NCBI GenBank assembly: GCA_020639115.1
Contig: JACKHG010000029.1
Span: forward strand, 1 to 24,004
Length of the DNA: 24,004 nt
Reading direction: 5' to 3'
Origin: Phycisphaerales bacterium
GTDB lineage: Bacteria > Planctomycetota > Phycisphaerae > UBA1845
Shown piece after piece: positions 1 to 7,745 of the stretch. Under the pieces are notes generated by a model. It did no database searches. It was given only the letters and a program-made list of their open reading frames with translations, and was not told the origin of the DNA. A program made the translations under genes and the position numbers. Position 1 is the stretch's first letter, and every line of letters starts with the position of its first letter.

Positions 1-8
1 GGAGCCAA

Positions 9-33
9 GTCCGCTGCAAGGAGGGCAGCGGAC
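9..33. repeat. Perfect 9-bp inverted repeat with AAGGAGG loop
   Basis: Arms GTCCGCTGC (9-17) and GCAGCGGAC (25-33) are exactly complementary and are separated by AAGGAGG (18-24). No T-run follows on either strand, so it is not a classical intrinsic terminator. No start codon sits at a useful distance after the loop, so the purine-rich loop is probably not a working ribosome binding site. Confidence 0.5.
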
Positions 34-153
34 GCGGTCCAGCCGGTGCAGCCTGCCGGCGCACTCTGACCTTCTTATCGGCTGACGGGCGGTGGTTTCA
101 TCCCCGGCGCCGCACTTCACCAACCGATTCTAGTCCTGCTTCCAGTTTTCGCT

Positions 154-173
154 GACGCTGAAATTGCGTCTTT
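154..173. terminator. Weak candidate terminator hairpin downstream of the DUF1343 gene
   Basis: GACGC (154-158) and GCGTC (166-170) form a 5-bp stem with a 7-base loop. On the plus strand it is followed by TTT, and on the minus strand by an A-rich stretch. It lies 17 bp beyond the stop of the DUF1343 gene. The stem is short and the T-run minimal, so this is only a candidate. Confidence 0.2.
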
Positions 174-187
174 GCCCCGTCCGCCGA

Positions 188-1405
188 TCACTCGTAGATC
201 AGGTATTTCGCCCGGGTTTTGCGGAACTGCGCAAGGTCGTCGGCCCAGTAGTGGCTGTAGTCCTCAGGCCCGCTCGACGCCTTGACCTTCTCCAGAATCG
301 CCTTGTTGAACAGGAGATTGTCGACACGGTCGATCTGGAAGTCGTCCCCGAACAGCAGCTTCAGTTCGCGGGCCATGGCGAGGCCGCACGCGACCGGCTC
401 GAACGCATCCCGATCGGTGAGGATGATCTGCAGACCGCCGCACGGCTCGTCCTTGAACTTGCTCGCGTCGGGCGTGAAGCGGTAGGGCATGAAACGCACG
501 CCGGGGAGCATGAGCCCGTTCAGCCGGGCGGCCAGCTTGCGCCCGTCGATCCATGGGGCTCCGATGACCTCGAACGGCGTGTCCGTGCCCCGCCCCACCG
601 AGACGTTGCACGACTCCAGCAGGCCGATCGCCGGATACAGCGTCGCTTCGGTCAGCGAACGCATGTTCGGGGACGGGTTGATCCAGATCAGGTTGGTCGC
701 GTCCAGCCACATCGCCCGCCGCCAGCCCTCCATCCGCACGACCTGCAGGTCGCAGTGGATGTCGCGCTCGCGGTTGTACATCAGCGCCAGCTCCCCCACC
801 GTCATGCCGTGCACCACGGGAATCGTGTGATAGCCGGTGAACTTGCCGTTGCGATCGTTCAGCGGCCCGAACACGTGCGTGCCGGTGATGGGGTTGGGGC
901 GGTCGAGCACGACGAAGCGCAGCCCGTTCTCAGCCGCCGCCTCCATGCCGAGGCCGAGCGTGGCGATGTAGGTGTAGAAGCGGGCGCCGATGTCCTGGAT
1001 GTCGAAGACCAGCGTGTCCACACCCGCGAGCGACTCCTTCGTGGGCTTGCGCGTCTCCCCGTAGAGGCTGTAGACCTTGAGGCCCGTGAGCGGGTCCGAC
1101 GAATCAGCCACCTTGGCGTCGACCACGCCCTTGAGCCCGTGCTCCGGGCTGAAGAGCGCGACGAGCTTCACGTTGGGCGCCTCGTTGAGCAGCGCGAGCG
1201 TCGTCTTGCCGTGACGGTCGACGCCCGTGTGGTTGGTGATCAGGCCGACCTTGCGGCCGTCAAGCGCGGCGAAGCCGTCGCGGGCCAGAACGTCGATGCC
1301 GGTCAGGGTGACATCGACGTTCACGGCCGGTACTTCCGCGGCGCGCGCCGTGACGCCGGCCGATCCCATCAGTAAAAGTACCCATGCCCATGCGGTGATT
1401 TTCAC
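188..1405 (-). CDS. namZ: Secreted DUF1343 / GH171 protein, NamZ-like exo-beta-N-acetylmuramidase
   Basis: 405 residues from a GTG start. The frame is open upstream to 1555, but I place the start at 1405-1403. AGAGGAG lies about 8 bases before it, and the protein then opens with a signal peptide: MKIT, a hydrophobic stretch, and an A-R-A cleavage site near residue 22. Family hallmarks are FSPEHGLKG, LVFDIQDIGARFYTYI, FVVLDRPNPI and INPSPNM. Characterised DUF1343 members (NamZ, CAZy GH171) release MurNAc from the non-reducing ends of peptidoglycan fragments; the glutamate of the SPEHG motif lies in the proposed active site. The gene is divergent from a hydrolase, symporter and GH20 hexosaminidase run, which fits cell-wall sugar recovery. 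The family is certain; the exact substrate is inferred. Confidence 0.9.
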   Translation of the reverse strand: MKITAWAWVLLLMGSAGVTARAAEVPAVNVDVTLTGIDVLARDGFAALDGRKVGLITNHTGVDRHGKTTLALLNEAPNVKLVALFSPEHGLKGVVDAKVADSSDPLTGLKVYSLYGETRKPTKESLAGVDTLVFDIQDIGARFYTYIATLGLGMEAAAENGLRFVVLDRPNPITGTHVFGPLNDRNGKFTGYHTIPVVHGMTVGELALMYNRERDIHCDLQVVRMEGWRRAMWLDATNLIWINPSPNMRSLTEATLYPAIGLLESCNVSVGRGTDTPFEVIGAPWIDGRKLAARLNGLMLPGVRFMPYRFTPDASKFKDEPCGGLQIILTDRDAFEPVACGLAMARELKLLFGDDFQIDRVDNLLFNKAILEKVKASSGPEDYSHYWADDLAQFRKTRAKYLIYE

Positions 1406-1446
1406 GTGCGGATCTCCTCTGAGGACGTGCCTTTCGCAGGCAGGCT

Positions 1447-1476
1447 TTGGAACCAGACCACTCAATCGACAATATA
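1447..1476. promoter_or_regulatory. Candidate overlapping divergent promoters
   Basis: In the 130-bp gap between the two divergent genes, the minus strand reads TATATT (1476-1471; 5 of 6 to the -10 consensus) about 65 bases before the DUF1343 start. On the plus strand TTGGAA (1447-1452) and CAATAT (1470-1475) are 17 bases apart, about 60 bases before the hydrolase start. The two -10 boxes would overlap, which would make the two transcripts mutually exclusive. The minus-strand box is the stronger; no good -35 was found for it. Confidence 0.3.
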
Positions 1477-1535
1477 CCTCATGGCGGGTAACTTGCATCC
1501 GCTTTTCGCAACCGAGTTGACGAAGCGCAACGCCC

Positions 1536-2222
1536 ATGGACGAATCCATCGCCAAACTGCCGCCCGGCGCTCACGTTCGCTCGTTCGTGAGCAGCGCCGA
1601 CGGCGTGCGCCAACGCTACTGCCTGTTCCTTCCCTCGGCGATCACGAGCGGCGCCGCGCTCCCCTTCGCCGTCGTGCTGCACGGCAAGGGCGTGAATCAC
1701 CACGCGTGGTTCAAGCTGACCACGATCAAGACGGTCGCCGAGGAACGCGGCTACGTCGTCGCCGCCCCGAACGGCCGGGGCAAGGCCTACTACAACGAGC
1801 TGGGCGAGCGCGACGTGCTCGACATCATCGACGAGGTCACCGGCGCGCTGACCATCGATCCCACGCGCGTCTACGTCGCGGGGCATTCGATGGGCGGATG
1901 GGGGACGTGGTACCTGGGTCTGCGGCACGCCGCGCGCTTCGCGACGATCTGCCCCATGGCGGCGCCGGTGCCGATGGACCTGCTGCCCGCGACGGGTGAC
2001 CTGGACCCCTTCATCATCCACGACGCCGACGACGAGATTGTGCCGGTGAAGAAATCGCGGCAGGCGGCCGCCGAACTGGCCTCATTGGGAATTTCCTGTC
2101 GTTACCGCGAGGAGCACGGCTACGGCCATGACAGTCGCATGATCAGTGACAACCTCCCCCGAGTGTTCGACTGGTTCGCGGCGCACCGCCGCCACCAGCC
2201 GCACCCGGACGCAAGCGAGTAG
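1536..2222 (+). CDS. Alpha/beta hydrolase (esterase/dienelactone-hydrolase-like)
   Basis: 228 residues with no signal peptide, so probably cytoplasmic. The nucleophile elbow GHSMGG places the catalytic serine at residue 118. A likely acid lies at D165 or D166 in HDADDEIVP, and the histidine at 198 in GYGHDS. The oxyanion region is VVLHGKG (46-52). This is the layout of the prolyl-oligopeptidase/PHB-depolymerase-like esterases; the substrate cannot be read from sequence. No clear Shine-Dalgarno precedes the ATG. The stop is 3 bp before the symporter start, so the two are probably co-transcribed. In this context it may deacylate an imported sugar or peptide conjugate, which is inference. Confidence 0.88.
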   Translation: MDESIAKLPPGAHVRSFVSSADGVRQRYCLFLPSAITSGAALPFAVVLHGKGVNHHAWFKLTTIKTVAEERGYVVAAPNGRGKAYYNELGERDVLDIIDEVTGALTIDPTRVYVAGHSMGGWGTWYLGLRHAARFATICPMAAPVPMDLLPATGDLDPFIIHDADDEIVPVKKSRQAAAELASLGISCRYREEHGYGHDSRMISDNLPRVFDWFAAHRRHQPHPDASE

Positions 2223-2225
2223 CCC

Positions 2226-3977
2226 ATGCACTTCGAAAACGTCGATTGGGTCGTCCTGGGCATCAGCGTCGTCGTGATCTTCGCGCCGGCGCTCTTCTTC
2301 GCCCGCCGGGCCAGTCGCGACACGACCGAGTTCTTCGCCTCCGGCCGCTCCGCACCCTGGTGGCTCGTCGGCACGTCCATGGTCGCGACGACCTTCGCGA
2401 CCGACACGCCCGGCTTCGTCACGCAGGTCGTCCGCGAGCAGGGCATCTTCGGCAACTGGATCTGGTGGGCTTTCCTGTTCAGCGGCATGGCCACGGTCTT
2501 CATCTACGCGCGCCTGTGGCGCCGTGCCGGCCTGCTCACCGACCTGGAATTCTACGAGATCCGCTACTCCGGCCGACCGGCGGCCCTGGTCCGCGGTTTC
2601 CGCGCGGTCTACCTCGGACTGATCTTCAACTGCTTCATCATGGCCAACGTCACGCTGGCAGCCGTGAAAATCGCCGGCGTGCTGCTCGGCGTGCCGGCGT
2701 GGAAGACGATCGCCGTCGCGATCGTGCTCTGCAGCGCGATCTCCGCCGTGTCGGGCCTGTGGGGCGTGCTCGTTTCCGACCTGATCCAGTTCGGGTTGGC
2801 GCTGACCGGCTCGGTGGCAGCCGCGTACTACGCGCTGGCCCACCCCGCGGTCGGCGGACTCGACGGACTCATCCGCCAGATCGAACCGGTGCGCCTGCGC
2901 ATGCTGCCCATCCTGACCGGCGCGGAGGCGGCGCAGGTCGAGTACAAGGGAGCGTTCGGCCTGCTCGCGGGGATTCTGCTCATACCCGTCCTGCTGCAGT
3001 GGTGGTCCACGTGGTATCCCGGCGCCGAGCCCGGCGGCGGCACGTACATCGCCCAGCGCATCCTGGCGTCGAAGGACGAGCGTCACGCAGCCGGCGCGAC
3101 GCTGTGGTTCAACGTGGCGCACTACGCCCTGCGGCCGTGGCCGTGGATTCTCGTCGGTCTCGCCTCGATCATCGTTTTCCCCGGCCCGCAGGCGTTGCAG
3201 GCGGCCTTCCCGGGGATGGATCCGCGGCTGATCAAGGGCGACATGGCCTACCCGGCGATGCTCACCTTCCTGCCCGCCGGGGTGCTGGGGCTCGTGGCGG
3301 CGTCGCTGCTGGCGGCCTACGTTTCGACGATGTCGACGCAGCTCAACCTGGGCGCCTCGTACCTGGTCAACGACTTCTACCGTCGTTTCATCAAGCCGTC
3401 CGCCGACCAGAAGCACTACCTGCTCGTGTCGCGGCTGCTGACCATCCTGCTGATGGTGTTTTCCGGGCTGCTGGTGTTCGTGCTGGAATCCGCGAAGGAG
3501 GGCTTCAGCGTGATCCTCACCATCGGCGCCGGCACGGGCCTGATCTACCTGCTGCGCTGGTTCTGGTGGCGGATCAACGCGTGGAGCGAAATCGCGGCGA
3601 TGGTGAGCTCGTTCCTCGTCTCCATGGCGATTCTCCTCTACAACAAGCAGACCGACGGCGCCATCGACGGCGATGCCGCCCTGATCTGTACGGTCGCGGT
3701 CACCTCGATCGTCTGGATCATCGCCACGCTCTTCACGCGGCCGGAATCGCGGGAGAACGCTCCACCGCGTTCGTCCGGCACACGCAGCCGGCGGGGCCGG
3801 GCTGGCGGTCGATCCGCGCGGCGGGGCAACTGCCCCCGTCGCCCGACAGTCTGGCCCGCGGCATCGCCTGCTGGTTGCTCGGATGCGCCGCAGTGTATAC
3901 GGTGCTCTTTGGCAGCGGGTGCCTGCTGTTCGAGCGGCCCGCGGCGGGCTTTGCCCTGCTGGCGGTCGCCGTCGTGA
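2226..3977 (+). CDS. Sodium:solute symporter (SSS family), C-terminus frameshifted
   Basis: As read, 583 residues. The N-terminus VDWVVLGISVVVIF begins a long series of membrane helices. The segment SRDTTEFFASGRSAPWWLVG, then ATDTPGFVTQVV, is the SSS-family pattern at helix 1 to 2, and LLAAYVSTMSTQLNLGASYL is the conserved late sodium-site helix. These transporters bring in sugars, amino acids or organic acids with sodium. Reading is normal to TLFTRPESRE (about 3750). After that the frame turns into Arg/Ser/Pro-rich sequence ending at 3977, while the minus-one frame holds a sensible tail to 4039. A single-base deletion or a base-calling error between about 3740 and 3770 would explain it. Corrected length is about 604 residues. 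It starts 3 bp after the hydrolase and precedes a GH20 gene, so an amino-sugar substrate is plausible but unproven. Confidence 0.88.
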   Translation: MHFENVDWVVLGISVVVIFAPALFFARRASRDTTEFFASGRSAPWWLVGTSMVATTFATDTPGFVTQVVREQGIFGNWIWWAFLFSGMATVFIYARLWRRAGLLTDLEFYEIRYSGRPAALVRGFRAVYLGLIFNCFIMANVTLAAVKIAGVLLGVPAWKTIAVAIVLCSAISAVSGLWGVLVSDLIQFGLALTGSVAAAYYALAHPAVGGLDGLIRQIEPVRLRMLPILTGAEAAQVEYKGAFGLLAGILLIPVLLQWWSTWYPGAEPGGGTYIAQRILASKDERHAAGATLWFNVAHYALRPWPWILVGLASIIVFPGPQALQAAFPGMDPRLIKGDMAYPAMLTFLPAGVLGLVAASLLAAYVSTMSTQLNLGASYLVNDFYRRFIKPSADQKHYLLVSRLLTILLMVFSGLLVFVLESAKEGFSVILTIGAGTGLIYLLRWFWWRINAWSEIAAMVSSFLVSMAILLYNKQTDGAIDGDAALICTVAVTSIVWIIATLFTRPESRENAPPRSSGTRSRRGRAGGRSARRGNCPRRPTVWPAASPAGCSDAPQCIRCSLAAGACCSSGPRRALPCWRSPS

Positions 3978-4039
3978 GCGGCGGCCTGCTCTTTGGCATC
4001 CTGCGGCGCCGACCGGCGCCGCTGCGCCAAGCCGCCTGA
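3741..4039 (+). pseudogene. Displaced C-terminal part of the SSS symporter
   Basis: In the frame one base behind the symporter, the sequence reads STAFVRHTQPAGPGW, then two hydrophobic helices (IACWLLGCAAVYTVLF and FALLAVAVVSGGLLFGI), a basic end, and a TGA at 4037-4039. I recall a PAGPGW segment followed by two helices as the usual end of this symporter subgroup. The segment has no start of its own, so it is the detached end of the upstream gene rather than a separate protein. Confidence 0.7.
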
Positions 4040-4114
4040 TTTTGCAGCGGTGCTCCGATTCGCCGGCGTGTGTTCGGCGACTTGGCGACCGCGAACTCGC
4101 ATTGAGATTTGCCC

Positions 4115-5740
4115 ATGCTTGCCCCGCGCTTCTACTTGATCGCTATACTCGGCGTCGCCGCTATCGGGTCGAACGGCGCAGCGGCTGACCCGTCCGAGGC
4201 GCCCGGCGCTTCCGCCAACACCCGGAGGATTTCTGTGATTCCCCTACCGCAACAGATGGAGACCGGTGAAGGATCGTTCCGCCTCGCCGCGGACACGCCG
4301 ATCGCATGCGACGCGACGGCCCAGCCGGTGGCGGAGTACCTCGCCGAGCTGATGGAAGCCTGGTTCGGCCGCCGGCCCGAGGTGGCCACGCTCGCTGCGA
4401 ACGCCGCGCCCCGCGGCCTCGTGCTCACCACGGAGCATGCGGATCCCAAGCTCGGGGAGGAAGGCTATGCCCTCACCATCGACGGCAACGGCGTGCGCAT
4501 GACCGCGCCCGCCGCGCACGGGTTGTTCTACGCGGTGCAGACGATTCGCCAGCTCGCCGATGGCGCCGCGGCGGACGCGGACGGTACCCGGAACAACGGC
4601 CTGCAGCTTCCCTGCGTGCGCATCGTCGATCAGCCGCGGTTCGCGTGGCGCGGCATGCACCTCGACGTGTGCCGCCACTTCATGCCGCTCGAGTTCGTGA
4701 AGAAGTACATCGACCTGCTCGCGTACCACAAGATGAACGTCTTCCACTGGCATCTCACCGAGGACCAGGGGTGGCGGATCGAGATCAAGCAGTATCCGCG
4801 GCTCACCGAGTTCTCCGCCTGGCGGATGGAGGACGGCAAGCGCTACGGCGGGTTCTACACGCAGGACGAGGTGCGCGAGGTCCTGGCGTATGCGCGGCAG
4901 CGCTTCGTGACCGTCGTGCCGGAAATCGAAATGCCCGGCCACGCCCTGGCGGCGCTGGCGGCCTATCCGGAGCTCTCCTGCACGGGCGGGCCGTTCGAAA
5001 TCACCGGCAAGTCCGGCGTTTACAAGGACGTCTTCTGCCCCGGCAACGAGGCGACCTTCACGTTTCTCGAGAACGTGCTCGGCGAGGTTTGCGACCTCTT
5101 TCCCAGCCGGTACATCCACATTGGCGGCGATGAGTGTCCGAAGACGCGCTGGGAGGAGTGTCCCAAGTGCCAGGCGCGCATCAAGGCGGAGGGCCTCGCC
5201 GACGAGCATGCCCTGCAGAGCTACCTCGTCCACCGCATTGAGAAATTCCTGAACGCGCGCGGCAAGCGGCTCATCGGCTGGGACGAGATCCTCGAGGGCG
5301 GCCTGGCCCCCAACGCGACGGTGATGAGCTGGCGCGGCACGAAGGGCGGCATCGCGGCGGCCCGCGAGGACCACGACGTCGTCATGTGCCCGTCCTCCCA
5401 CTGCTACTTCGATTTCCGCCAGTCCGACCGCGAAGGCGAACGCGGCGCCGACTGGGGCGAGCCGATCGACCTCGCCAAGGTCTACGGGTACGAGCCGATG
5501 CCCGAGGAACTGACCGCGGCGGAGGCGCACCACGTGCTGGGCGCGCAGGCCAACGTGTGGACCGAGCGGATTGATACTCCGGCGGACGTCGAGTACATGG
5601 TTTTTCCGCGTGCGTGCGCGCTGGCCGAAGTGCTCTGGACCGCACCGCAGCGCAAGAACTGGGCGGACTTCACCGGGCGGCTCGCCACGCATCTGCGCCG
5701 ACTCGCCGCCAAGAACGTCAACTACCGCAAACCGGATTGA
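4115..5740 (+). CDS. Secreted GH20 beta-N-acetylhexosaminidase
   Basis: 541 residues from ATG 4115. A TTG two codons upstream is less likely. A signal peptide is visible (FYLIAILGVAAIG, then an Ala-rich site near residue 24). Residues about 35-155 form the GH20b-type N-terminal domain and about 160-515 the catalytic barrel. Markers are RGMHLDVCRHFMP, NVFHWHLTEDQGWRIEIK, EIEMPGHALAAL and HIGGDECPK. The acid pair is D339-E340, as required for substrate-assisted catalysis that removes terminal GlcNAc or GalNAc. It probably acts in the periplasm or outside the cell. It lies 75 bp after the corrected symporter end and 4 bp before a membrane glycosyltransferase. With the divergent NamZ-like enzyme it would allow alternating removal of MurNAc and GlcNAc from wall fragments; chitin-like polymers are the main alternative. 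Confidence 0.95.
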   Translation: MLAPRFYLIAILGVAAIGSNGAAADPSEAPGASANTRRISVIPLPQQMETGEGSFRLAADTPIACDATAQPVAEYLAELMEAWFGRRPEVATLAANAAPRGLVLTTEHADPKLGEEGYALTIDGNGVRMTAPAAHGLFYAVQTIRQLADGAAADADGTRNNGLQLPCVRIVDQPRFAWRGMHLDVCRHFMPLEFVKKYIDLLAYHKMNVFHWHLTEDQGWRIEIKQYPRLTEFSAWRMEDGKRYGGFYTQDEVREVLAYARQRFVTVVPEIEMPGHALAALAAYPELSCTGGPFEITGKSGVYKDVFCPGNEATFTFLENVLGEVCDLFPSRYIHIGGDECPKTRWEECPKCQARIKAEGLADEHALQSYLVHRIEKFLNARGKRLIGWDEILEGGLAPNATVMSWRGTKGGIAAAREDHDVVMCPSSHCYFDFRQSDREGERGADWGEPIDLAKVYGYEPMPEELTAAEAHHVLGAQANVWTERIDTPADVEYMVFPRACALAEVLWTAPQRKNWADFTGRLATHLRRLAAKNVNYRKPD

Positions 5741-5744
5741 GCCC

Positions 5745-7745
5745 ATGGGGGCACCCAGCGCAGCCCAGCCGGCGGCATCGCCGCGTACGACGCGGCAGGG
5801 ATGGATCGCGCTGATTGTCATCCTCACGGCGGCCCTGGTCGTCCGCGCGCTCTACCTCGGGGAGGCTTCCGGTTGGCCCGATTACCTCAAGCCGGGCTCC
5901 GACGCCGGATTTCACAACTACTGGGCGCGGGGCCTGGTGACGGGCGACTGGACGCCGCCGGCGGGCATGCCCGATCCCCATCTGACCGCGGTGCCGTACA
6001 TCCGCGCCCCGGGCTATCCCTATTTTCTCGCGGCGGTCTACGAACTCTTCGGCATCACGCCCCTGCCCATCCGGCTCGTGCAGATCGTCCTGGGCGTGGG
6101 CAGTTGCGCGCTGGCGTTTGTCATCGGCCGCCGGTGGTTCGGCAGCGTCGTGGGGCTGATGTGGTCCGGCGGCATGATGCTCTACTGGGGTTTTACCTAC
6201 TTCGACATGGAGCTCCAGGCCGTGGGGCCGCTCGTCTTCCTCCTGCTGCTGGCCTTCTTCCTGCTGGGGAAGTGGTGGGATCGACGGGCCTGCGGATGGG
6301 CGGCGCTCGCCGGCATCGTTCTCGGCGGGTGCGCCCTGTTGCGTCCCAACGTTCTGCCGCTCGTGCCGCTGGTCGCGGCGTGGATGATTCTCACCCGGCG
6401 CGACGCAGCCCATCGCCGGCGCCGCTGGTTCGGGGCGGCTGGTCTCGTCGCCGGGGCCGGCCTGGCGGTCCTCCCGGCGACCATCCGCAATGCACGCGTC
6501 AGCGGCGAATTCGTGTTGATATCGGCGAACGGCGGGATCAACCTGTTTATCGGCAACAATCCCGAGGCCAATGGGGAAATCAGTGGTTGGGTCGACGGCA
6601 CTTCGTTTCACACGATGTATGATTTCCCCGCGGTGGTGCGTGCCGCCGAGGCGCGCGTCGGGCATCCGCTCGGCTATGCCGGGGCTTCGCGCTACTACGC
6701 GCGCCAGGCCCTGCACTATGCCTGGAGTCATCCCAGCCGCACGCTCACGTTGCTGGGACGCAAGGCGCTGCTCCTGCTCGGCCCGGTGGAAATCACCAAC
6801 AACAAGGAACTCAATTGCACGCGATCCTACTCGCCGGTGCTCTCCGCCCTGCCGCTGACCTTTTCACGCGTACTGCCCTTCGCCCTGGTGGGCATGGTGC
6901 TGATCGTCGGCCGGGCGCGACGACGGCGCATGCTCACCGACCCGGACCGGAGCGGACTCGCGCTGGCGATGCTGGCGCTGGTGTTCGTGGCGGGCCTGCT
7001 TCTTCCCCTGCTGCCGTTTTTCGCCGCGGGTCGCTTTCGCCAGCCCGTCGTGCCCTTCCTGCTGTTCTTTGGGGCGATCGCGCTGCAGGCGGCTGGCCGC
7101 GCCTGGGCACGGGGCGACCGGCGTCGACTCGGGATGGGCGCGCTCGTTACCGCGGCGCTCTTCCTGATTTGCCAGGTTCGCGTGGTGGGCGCGCCACCCG
7201 ACCCCGCGCGCTGGTACTTTGACCGTGCGCAGGCGTGGTTGCGCGTCGATCAACCCGCCGCGGCTGCGCGCGATTTTCGCGAAGCGCTCGTGCGCGCGCC
7301 GGACTTCGTGATGGCGCGGCAGATGTACGCGTCGCTGCTGCTCGACGCCCATCAACCGGCAGCCGCCCGGGCCGTGCTCGTGCCCGCCCTGCACATGCCC
7401 AGCCACGATCGGGCCACGCTCTATCTGCAGATCGCCGCCACGTACATGGCCGAACGCCGCTTTGACGACGCGATCGACGCGTACCACGCGGCCCTCGACG
7501 TAGACCCCGGCAGCGTGGCTGCCCATCGCGGACTCGGCTGCCTGCTCAATCTCACCGGCCACGCGGAAGAAGCGCTCAAGGAATTCGCAACCGTGCTGAA
7601 ACTGGATCCCGCCAACGCCGAGTGCCGGATGTACTACGGCCTGACGCTTGAGGCCCTCGGGCGTCCGGACGAAGCGCAGTCCTACATCGATGAGGCCCTG
7701 CGCCAGCAGCCCGAACTAAGCGCAGCGCTGCCGTCCGCCCCTTAA
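5745..7745 (+). CDS. GT-C-type membrane glycosyltransferase (PMT/ArnT-like) with C-terminal TPR region
   Basis: 666 residues from ATG 5745, four bases after the GH20 stop; an open frame reaches further upstream but overlaps GH20. The first helix is WIALIVILTAALVVRALYL. The following loop carries GSDAGFHNYW with D53, in the place of the acidic catalytic residue of GT-C enzymes. Further helices include LPIRLVQIVLGVGSCALAF and many more to about residue 480, the pattern of the dolichyl-phosphate-mannose-protein mannosyltransferase superfamily (PMT_2). Such enzymes transfer sugar from a polyprenyl-phosphate donor outside the cytoplasm. Residues about 487-660 form roughly four TPR units (for example RFDDAIDAYHAALDVDPGS), possibly for binding protein acceptors. 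Donor and acceptor are unknown. It ends convergent with the type III PKS gene and shares TTAA with it. Confidence 0.85.
   Translation: MGAPSAAQPAASPRTTRQGWIALIVILTAALVVRALYLGEASGWPDYLKPGSDAGFHNYWARGLVTGDWTPPAGMPDPHLTAVPYIRAPGYPYFLAAVYELFGITPLPIRLVQIVLGVGSCALAFVIGRRWFGSVVGLMWSGGMMLYWGFTYFDMELQAVGPLVFLLLLAFFLLGKWWDRRACGWAALAGIVLGGCALLRPNVLPLVPLVAAWMILTRRDAAHRRRRWFGAAGLVAGAGLAVLPATIRNARVSGEFVLISANGGINLFIGNNPEANGEISGWVDGTSFHTMYDFPAVVRAAEARVGHPLGYAGASRYYARQALHYAWSHPSRTLTLLGRKALLLLGPVEITNNKELNCTRSYSPVLSALPLTFSRVLPFALVGMVLIVGRARRRRMLTDPDRSGLALAMLALVFVAGLLLPLLPFFAAGRFRQPVVPFLLFFGAIALQAAGRAWARGDRRRLGMGALVTAALFLICQVRVVGAPPDPARWYFDRAQAWLRVDQPAAAARDFREALVRAPDFVMARQMYASLLLDAHQPAAARAVLVPALHMPSHDRATLYLQIAATYMAERRFDDAIDAYHAALDVDPGSVAAHRGLGCLLNLTGHAEEALKEFATVLKLDPANAECRMYYGLTLEALGRPDEAQSYIDEALRQQPELSAALPSAP
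7742..7745. other. Shared TTAA: overlapping stop codons of convergent genes
   Basis: The plus-strand glycosyltransferase stops with TAA at 7743-7745 and the minus-strand polyketide synthase with TAA at 7744-7742. The 4-base palindrome TTAA serves both. There is no intergenic terminator between the two genes. Confidence 0.95.

Larger units (their letters stand above)
1..187. other. Left-edge region without a supportable gene
   Basis: I find no start-to-stop gene with recognisable content here. The plus-strand frame beginning at base 1 is open only to a stop at 67-69, and another plus frame stays open to about 154, so the tail of a gene entering from the left cannot be excluded. The region contains a perfect 9-bp hairpin at 9-33 and a short hairpin at 154-170, listed separately. 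Confidence 0.5.

Noticed and set aside
2082..3416. A 444-codon minus-strand frame opposite the symporter
   Set aside because: Hydrophilic Arg/Asp/Gly-rich shadow of a membrane-protein gene.
4244..5827. A 527-codon minus-strand frame opposite GH20
   Set aside because: No motifs; GH20 on the other strand has full catalytic and family signatures.
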